Source: Cephalopachus bancanus (taxonomy: Eukaryota > Chordata > Mammalia > Primates > Tarsiidae). From it: a DNA stretch of 64,000 nt. Position 1 is the first letter of the stretch, and each line of letters begins with the position of its first letter. Below, piece by piece: positions 57,333 to 64,000 of the stretch. The notes beneath the pieces are model-generated. The model had not been told where the DNA came from. It saw only the letters and a program-made list of their open reading frames with translations, and ran no database searches. The DNA lies in assembly GCA_027257055.1 (NCBI GenBank), contig JAPVLO010000569.1, forward strand, positions 868,001-932,000. Reading direction: 5' to 3'. Both the position numbers and the translations under genes were made by a program.

Positions 57333-58654
57333 CCATACAAGGAAATTTATGATCTCAGTGTCTTTATTTAGTATAAAGTGACCTTAGAAGAAGAGTGAAG
57401 TTTAGACAGAAAGCATCTCTGTTGGGGGACCAAGCAGCTGTTGCACTCCCTTAGCATCTTTCTAGCCAGTGTCCCCACTCCCCGAGGATGATGGGGCAGC
57501 CCGACTGAAATAGGTGAGAGCTTGCTTCCTCCTTTCAGCTGCATTCTTCTTAGATTTAGGTACCGAAGAATCCCAGTGAGTTCTGCATTTGTATCTTGTA
57601 AGTTTGTGTAGACCAAATACAAGAAATAAAATTCATGATTTGCATGTGTGGTGTGTGTCTGCAGTCAAACACATTCAGTATTTTTAACTAATATAGGCAA
57701 TGTCTTATCTGTTTTAACTATCGATTAACAGTGTCTATGTGTCTTGCAATCATTACCCAAAATCCTTTTTAATCAACATTTAGTCGTCTCAGCACCTATT
57801 GGTATAAACCAGTGTCTAGACTACATTATTCTTTTTTAAGTTACATGTTTTTAAAAGCAATCCTGGACTGAGTACTTTTTACTTAGTTATGAGTTATTAC
57901 TCATATACAGTGAGTTCTGGTTCACATAGGTCCAACTAATGATTACATAAGACGTGAATCTAAACTGAATGCCACAAAAGGGGCTCACATTTAAAGAAAT
58001 GGTATACTTGAAGGATTTTAGGGAGTTTGAACTGAGTCCATCCCTTAACTCACAAAGGCTTTTTTAAAGATGTGTACCTTTTTTATTTCTCATGGGCAGC
58101 TGTTTTCTCAAGGGCCAGCTTGTTAGATAAGTTGGCCTTCCAAACCAGTCAATAAGGCCATGCTAGCACAGAATAATGGGGTTTGCATTTTGAGGGCAGT
58201 GTAGGGGGGTGGGGGAGAAAGAAAAAAATGTACACTTTTAAATTCAAGCAGCTCATGTCCAGCCTGGTCTCAACTACATTTAATTTAAGCATCTTAATGC
58301 AAGTGTCTAAGTTTTCTTTTTTCTAAATAACCAAAATGGTCTCTTCTCAGCCTATTACAAAACCCTCCCCTCAAGCCAGGCTGGGGCTTGTAAAAGGGGA
58401 CAGTAGTCGAGAAATGTAAACAAAAAAGCAACTAGCAGAATGTCCTTTAAGGAGTGGTGCTCTGTAACTGCATGATCATTTATTTATTCTTGATGAGAGG
58501 CAAGACAGGGTCAACCAAGCTTCAGACCCCACTGCTGCCAGGGAACTAGGGCCACACCGCAGCCCCTTCCTCATCTCCACCCTCCACTGTGGAACTAGGT
58601 TCACTGCATTGCTGAGACTGATGTGAGAGGTGGTATGTGCTGTGCTCAACAACC

Positions 58655-58804
58655 GGCCCTGCTCCCTGCTAGCTACATGAAGATTTGGACAAGTCACTGA
58701 AATTCTTGAATCTCAGTCTCCTCATCTGCTAAATAGGATAGTAGCCATCATCTTATGAAACTCTCAAGAAAGTCATATGAGGAAATGGATGAAAAAACAC
58801 TTTG
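58655..58804 (-). repeat. MIR fragment
   Basis: gacaagtcactgaaattctt, then gaatctcagtctcctcatct and gctaaataggatagtagcc. Confidence 0.75.
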
Positions 58805-58818
58805 AAAACTGGAATTCC

Positions 58819-59116
58819 GGCCGGGCTCCGTGGCTCAGCCTGTAATCCCGCGCTTTGGGAGGCTGAGGTGAGTGGATTGCCTGAGCCCGTGGGTTCGAGA
58901 CCTGCCTGGGCAACTTGGCGAGACCTCATCTCTACAATAAATCAAAAAGTTAGCTGGGTGTGGTAGCGCGTGCCTGCAGTTCCAGCTACTTGGAAGGCTG
59001 AGGCGGAAGGATCGCCAGAGCCCAGCAGGTCGAGGCTGCGGTGGCCGGGAGCGGCCACTGCACTCCAGCCTGGGCGACAGAGTGAGACTCCAACTCAAAA
59101 AAAAAAAAAAAAAAAA
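58819..59116 (+). repeat. Lineage-type Alu, young-looking
   Basis: Nearly intact dimer with a pure poly-A tail and exact duplication aaaactggaattcc at 58805-58818 and 59117-59130. Confidence 0.95.
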
Positions 59117-59729
59117 AAAACTGGAATTCCTTTCCAATGTGAGAAGTAAGGTGGTGATGCTGCGAAGGCCCCCGCCATCTGCAGGGACTTGATGAGGGGA
59201 GCAGGAGGAGGTTCTCAGGACCCCTCCTTCACTAGCTGTACAGTCTTTGCTGGAAGACATCACGAGGGCCCCTGCTGTTCAGCCCCCGAGGTGTCCTTCC
59301 CTGCCCAGCCCCATGCCTCCAGCCCCCGGAGTGGCAGCTCTGCCCCACCCCTTCCCCATGGTGGCCAGGCCATGAGACTGCCACAGGCTGAGGACCAACT
59401 CCAGCCTTCCAGGGCCTGCATAGTTCTTCCTGGGTTGTCCCGTGAAGGCCCCTCTCCAGGAGGGTGGGCTGTGGATAGCCCCTCTGGGCTCAGCTCCAGT
59501 ACTCAGAGAGTCAGGCTAGGAGGGCCTAGGTTCACGAGAGTTCGGTTTTCCTGAGCCCACATGTAGGTGCCTGACTGGGGTGGGCAGGGAGAGGTGTTCC
59601 CAGCAGTTGTTCTGTCCACCTGGGGAGCAGTTTGGAACCACAGTTTGAGATGAGAGCAGAAGTCTCTCATATAACCGCATATTGACAGTACACTAATACT
59701 AGTTATAAAGATGCCGTATTGTAATCGTA

Positions 59730-59884
59730 ATAATGGCACATTAAGTACTTGCCATGTGCCAGGTACTCAGTTCTATGCACTTGACACATGATTACTCACA
59801 AATCTTCATGCTGTCTCTATGTGATAGGTACTAATGTTGTCCAAGAAACTGAGGCACAGAAAGGGTAGTTAAAATGCCTAAGAG
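59730..59884 (+). repeat. MIR fragment
   Basis: gcacattaagtacttgccat, then gtgccaggtactcagttcta and aagaaactgaggcacagaaa. Confidence 0.8.
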
Positions 59885-60456
59885 CCAGGCGCAGTGGCTC
59901 ACACCTGTAATCTCAGCACTTTGGGAGGCTGAGGTGGGAGAATCACTTGAGGCCAGGAGTTTAAGGCCAGCCTGGGCAACACAGCGAGACCCCATCTCTA
60001 AAAAAAGTTTTTTTTAATTAGCTAGTCCCGGCCAGGCTCGGTGGCTCAGCCTGTAATCCCAGCATTTTGGGAGGCCAAGGAGAATGGATCGCTTGAGCCC
60101 GTGGGTTCAAGACCAGACCAGGCAATTTCATCTCTACAATAAAACAAAAATAACCCAGTGTGGTAGCGCACATCTGTAGTTCCAGCTACTTGGAAGGCTA
60201 AGACAGAAGGATCACTGGAGCCCGGAAGGTCGACACTGGGGTGGCGGTGAGCATGCCACTGCACTCCAGCCTGGGCGAAGGAGTGAGACTCCAACTAAAA
60301 AGGAAAAAAAATTGGCTAGTCCCAGCTACTTGGGAGGCTAAGATGGGAGCATCCCTTGAGCCCAGGAGTTCAAGGCTGCAGTGAGCTATAATCGCGCCAC
60401 TGTGCTTCAGCCTGGGTAACAGAGTGAGAGACCCTGTCTCAAAATAAAAAGTTTAA
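59885..60456 (+). repeat. Older Alu split by a younger Alu
   Basis: Left arm 59885-60029 and right arm 60310-60456 of one Alu (ggccaggagt, then cagtgagctataatcgcgcc). Confidence 0.92.
60030..60309 (+). repeat. Lineage-type Alu nested in Alu
   Basis: Inserted at the linker of the outer copy; duplication aattagctagtccc (60016-60029) and aattggctagtccc (60310-60323). Confidence 0.93.
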
Positions 60457-61107
60457 AAATGCCTAAGCTCCCATGGAGCTAGGATGAAGCCCAGGATACT
60501 TTGACTTTAGAGTCCAGACTCTATCAGCCGTTTCAGTGGGGATAATACTGACCCTTAGGGGATTTTAAGGGGGCAAAACTCTTACCGATGCTTAGTGACT
60601 GCATGCATGGGACAGATGTTCAAGAACAAGAATTGACCTGTACGCTGCACAACTTTTTTTCTTTTTTTTTTTAAGTTTAATCTGCACAACTTTAGAATGT
60701 ACAACTGGACTGAACCCACCACTGGTATAAGTCGGTCATACTTCATAATAGTCATAAATAGTACTTAATAGTGATAATAGTACTAAAAAGTTTGCCATAA
60801 TAGTACTAAACAGTTTTTTTTTTTGTATAGGCTTTAAAAAATAAATATCATGAATACCTCAGAAAGTTAAGATATAGTTATTATGGAGAAGAAACTTAAA
60901 TTGAATAAAGATAGTGTCTCAAAATTATTGAATAATCTACTACATGCTTTGTCAGCACAATGCATTATAAGATTTCAACTACTGTGTCTTTGAAAAAAGT
61001 TCCAATCAGTAAGTACTGCTGAATAAGCAAAGAGACTGAAAATATTTAACAGGACATCTGAGAGAACCAAACATTAAAGCATCTGTAAAATGCAGGTGAT
61101 CTCTGAC

Positions 61108-61225
61108 CAGGTGCGGTGGTTCACACCTGTAAATCCTAGCACCTTGGGAGGCCGAGATGAGAGGATTGCTTGAGCCCAGGAGTTTGAGACTATTCTAGGC
61201 AACATAGACCTCATTTTATAAAATA
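61108..61225 (+). repeat. Alu left monomer (FLAM-like) or 3'-truncated Alu
   Basis: gaccaggtgcggtggttcac head through one arm, then an A/T-rich tail ataataatgataatg. Confidence 0.75.
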
Positions 61226-61290
61226 ATAATGATAATGCAGGAGATCTCACTGAATCTCCTTAAAACCTTTTTATTTTATAAAATTATTTT

Positions 61291-61576
61291 AGCGGGGCAC
61301 TGTGACACACCTGTAATCCTAGCACTTTGGGAGGCCAAAGCGAGAAGACCGCCTGGTCCCAGGGGTTCAAGACCAGCCTGGGCAACTTGGTGAGACGCAT
61401 CTCTACAATAAATCAAAAAAATTAGAAGTACATGTTGGCACATGCCTGTGGTTACAGCTACTTGGAAGGCTGAGGCGGAAGGATTGCCTTAGCCCAGCAG
61501 GTCGGAGCTGCGGTGGTTGTGAGCACGCCACTGCACTCCAGTCTGGGTGACAGAGTGAGACTCCGACTCAAAAAAA
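61291..61576 (+). repeat. Lineage-type Alu
   Basis: Diverged head, tail gactccgactcaaaaaaatg. Confidence 0.88.
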
Positions 61577-62939
61577 TGTATTTTATTGCCATCCTTTATA
61601 TTTTCTAAATTTTTCGCAGCCCAAAGATGAACACCTATGTTGTCTTGATTGCAGGTAGAAATGCCTGGGAACTTGCCTATTTTTCCCCCATCTTTGCAAC
61701 ACTGTCCCGGGGGTCCACATGCAATTGGTCTAAACTGCTCTTATCACTCTTTCTCTTCCCAATCCATCCTCTCTTCCCCATTGTCACTTGGAAATATATG
61801 ACTTCCAAGCCCTCTCAAGGCCCTGGAGACCGAATTTTACCTCAACGTGTGACTGTTTGAAGACAGAGATGTAGGTGTCGGGGATATTCCATCAGGACCC
61901 CGTTCCACGGGAGCTCTCCGGACAAGGCACACACATACGACCCAGCTCCTTGGCATTACATCACACTTCCCCACTGTCCACTTTGCCCTAACTTGCCTTG
62001 CTATGTCATTCCTATTTCAATTCAAGTGATCTCCCTCTTTCCCTCATCATATGCAAGTACATCTGGTCTGTTATTACTCACCTAACAGTTTTTACTCTGG
62101 TGTTCACCCCCCGATACTCTTCTGTTTTTCTTGCGTGTGTGTGGTTTTGGTTTTTACATAGAATAGCTCTCGTCTTCTATTTCTCTAAAGTTCAAACTTA
62201 CATATTATGTGTGGGTGGAAGCCATCTGCCCATTTAATTTATGTCTTCTGGTAAGTCTTGCCTGAGCATTTATATATTGAGAGACACCATATTTTATTAT
62301 AATTTATTCTTTGTGTTTCTTTTTATTATTATTACCGTTAGTTTTGAGTTTCTTAAATGACATAGGTAGATCCGTCGCATCATCTGTGAATTTCATTGCT
62401 GGAGAGAGGAGACATTACGAAGGGGATGTTGGCGCTCGTGGTATGGAAAACCACTATCCTACAGTGGGAGAAAGCATGTTAGGAACGAACCACCCCTCCT
62501 TTCCCAGGCCCCCAGGGAAGGAGAGGTGCACCCATGTCTGCACTTCATGTGGGTAGACTGGAACCAATCCTCCTGAACTGTCCAGCCCTGCCGGAAGCCA
62601 AACTCAGGGCTTTGCCTTCCATACCTCAAACTCACAGTCTGCAGCTGGACACCGCTGGGGGAAAAGAGGTCGAAGCCCTTTGTGTCAACTCCCCTGCGGC
62701 GCTCTGCCCTTGATTTAACCCAATCTGGCTCTGCCATTAGGTCGGCAACAGGCTTAACTCAGTTGCGCATCTCCCCCTAGTGTCTAGAACGTGTAATAAC
62801 AGAAAAAAAACACTTTCAGGATGAATTTAGTCCATTTCCATAGAGAAGCACAGATTCCAATTCTTCCCACACCCTCCACCAAACCAGGCAAGAAACCTGG
62901 GCACCCCTCAGATCCCAATTCTTCCAGACACAATCTAAG

Positions 62940-63079
62940 TTTTGTAGGGGGAGATGTGAGCCGCTGAACATGGGGCGATGCGCAGAAAGGGCTGGGTGGG
63001 CGTTGCCTTCGGGGGAGTGCGTGGAGGGGGCAGCACCTCCTGGGAAGAAGTGGAGGATGGGGCCTGTGACTTCAAGCTG

Positions 63080-63135
<56 letters not shown>

Positions 63136-63308
63136 ACGCGCGCGCGCGCGTGAGTGTTGGAAGGATGGAGGAGAGTTACTCATTTACCAGAGGCTCATTT
63201 CACAACTTACCAAGGGTCAGCTTCCCGTGAGCATGTTCAAGCCTGGTCCTCTCGGCCGCTCTCCGCTTGCCAGCTTGGACCCCGAAGGCCCCCCAGGCAG
63301 AGTGCGGC
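62940..63308 (+). promoter_or_regulatory. GOLT1A: GOLT1A proximal promoter and 5' UTR (inferred)
   Basis: The region just before the GOLT1A ATG: gggcgatgcgcag and gggcgttgcc CpG-containing words, a (TG)n(CG)n tract (63082-63150) and a GC-rich stretch (63240-63308) likely to be the 5' UTR. The start site cannot be fixed by eye. Confidence 0.4.
63082..63150 (+). repeat. (TG)26 plus (CG)n tract, Z-DNA-prone
   Basis: Pure TG from 63082 to about 63134, then gcacgcgcgcgcgcgcgtga. It ends about 160 bases before the GOLT1A ATG. Confidence 0.95.
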
Positions 63309-63333
63309 ATGATCTCCATCACGGAATGGCAGA
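63309..63333 (+). CDS. GOLT1A: GOLT1A first coding exon (residues 1-8 plus 1 base)
   Basis: ATG at 63309 encodes MISITEWQ, then one base before a consensus donor gtgagt at 63334. This is the N-terminus of GOLT1A, the human homologue of yeast Got1: a small (about 130 residue) four-helix Golgi/ER membrane protein linked to vesicle transport. Continuation with Lys (A|AG/AA) fits the known KIGVG. The rest of the gene lies beyond the window. Only 25 coding bases are visible, but the peptide, the frame and the position next to PLEKHA6 agree with human synteny. Confidence 0.88.
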
Positions 63334-64000
63334 GTGAGTCCAGTGACCCGTGCTGCGGAGGGCACGGGGCTGCAAGGGGCTTTCCAGGCCAGTTGAGGGC
63401 GGAGGCACGCCCCTCCCAGCCGGGTTCTCTCTCTCTGGGGAATCTCCAACTTGACCTCTGGAGCCAGGGACTGGGAGCTGGGGTGCTGGCACCCAGAGGA
63501 GCAGGCCCAGGGCGGGGTGAGCCTCCCCTGCCTTCCAGCCGGTGGGGGTTACCCAGGGCCCACAGGTAGAGGCCGGTACCCTAGAGTCCAGCTGGCCCCT
63601 TTCCTATCCCAGGTTCTTAGAACTGGGTTGCCACAGAGATGGATTCAGCAGGCCTCTGCCCATTCAGCCGTCTTTCTCCCACACGCCGTCAAAGTCTCCT
63701 GTGGCCCTGGGTCCCTTCTTTTTTTTTTTTTTTTGAGTTGGAGTCTCACTCTGTCGCCCAGACTGGAGTGCAGTGGCAGCTCCCGGCCACCGCAGCCTCG
63801 ACCTGCTGGGCTCCGGCGATCCTTCCGCCTCAGTCTTCCAAGTAGCCGGAACTACGGGCATGCACTACCACACCCGGCTCATTTTTGATTTATTGTAGAG
63901 ATGAGGTCTCACCAAGTTGCCCAGGTGGGTCTCGAACACGCGGACTCAGGCAATCCACTCACCTCAGCCTCCCAAAGCGCGGGATTACAGGCGGAGCCAC
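63334..64000 (+). other. GOLT1A: GOLT1A intron 1 (partial)
   Basis: Unique GC-rich sequence to about 63715, then an antisense Alu to the window edge. Confidence 0.75.
63717..64000 (-). repeat. Lineage-type Alu, cut by the window end
   Basis: Poly-T, then gagttggagtctcactctgt, ending with cgcgggattacaggcggagc near 64000. Confidence 0.93.

Larger units (their letters stand above)
53752..57350 (+). other. PLEKHA6: PLEKHA6 3' UTR terminal exon
   Basis: Acceptor cttttctccag ends at 53751. No coding frame continues from the stop. The exon runs through mostly unique sequence: GC-rich to about 55200, then AT-rich, with an L2 fragment at 55290-55350 and a short TA tract at 55796-55812. It reaches AATAAA at 57327-57332. 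The 3' end near 57350 is inferred from the signal, not observed. The length (about 3.6 kb) and the AT-rich last 1.7 kb are typical of a regulated mammalian UTR. Confidence 0.7.
57351..62940. other. PLEKHA6-GOLT1A intergenic region
   Basis: Unique AT-rich sequence to about 58650, then MIR and Alu clusters (58655-61576) and unique sequence after that. Small ORFs here look random or Alu-derived. No gene recognised. Confidence 0.65.

Noticed and set aside
58835..59263. 142-codon minus-strand ORF (similar frames at 30426, 63451, 7470, 50197)
   Set aside because: Typical translation of an antisense Alu ([12 protein letters not shown]...), not a gene.
62970..63337. ORFs with Val-Cys or Thr-His runs
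   Set aside because: Translations of the TG/CA repeat. The real coding content here is only the 25 bases of GOLT1A exon 1.

Overview
The window is vertebrate nuclear DNA, and specifically primate. It carries one large multi-exon gene on the + strand, the start of a second, and dense interspersed repeats (about 20 Alu copies, plus L1, L2, MIR, hAT, Tigger and MaLR relics). The coding exons spell out PLEKHA6 (the PEPP3, WW-PLEKHA family). The last 0.7 kb holds the first coding exon of GOLT1A (MISITEWQ...). PLEKHA6 followed by GOLT1A on the same strand is the order I know from human chromosome 1q32.1. The youngest Alus and the L1 3' ends do not look like the human or anthropoid subfamilies, and the protein differs from the human one at scattered residues. 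I therefore infer a non-anthropoid primate, most likely a strepsirrhine such as a lemur; that step is inference.

Layout. Positions 1-7038 are a 5' intron of PLEKHA6, with a striking RFX X-box/CRE-like palindrome at 3428-3467. Position 7039-7119 is an exon encoding the second half of a WW domain. It splices in frame into 8151-8265, which carries the start codon of the short form (8164). Coding exons then follow at 13187, 14261, 17171 and 20758 (PH domain), 22420 and 24746 (large low-complexity, phosphosite-rich exons), 25729-35219 (seven consecutive frame-neutral exons encoding the coiled-coil region), 36602-40258, 43843, 46049, 46293, 46925 and 52947, with the stop at 53060-53062. A 3' UTR intron lies between 53071 and 53751. 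The long 3' UTR exon ends near an AATAAA at 57327. About 6 kb of repeat-bearing intergenic DNA separates this from GOLT1A exon 1 (ATG at 63309), which has a long TG/CG tract about 160 bp upstream.

Joining all constitutive-looking exons from the ATG at 8164 gives an open frame of 1,124 codons with every junction in phase and consensus GT/AG. An optional 50-codon cassette exon lies at 38365-38514, and two possible in-frame tandem acceptors add 20 and 7 codons.

No minus-strand gene, RNA gene, CRISPR array or prokaryotic system is visible, and I did not find a convincing undescribed system. The most useful leads are the X-box palindrome, the WW exon read-through, the modular splicing options, a dead mariner with two insertions at one target, and an antisense MaLR provirus with nested younger elements.
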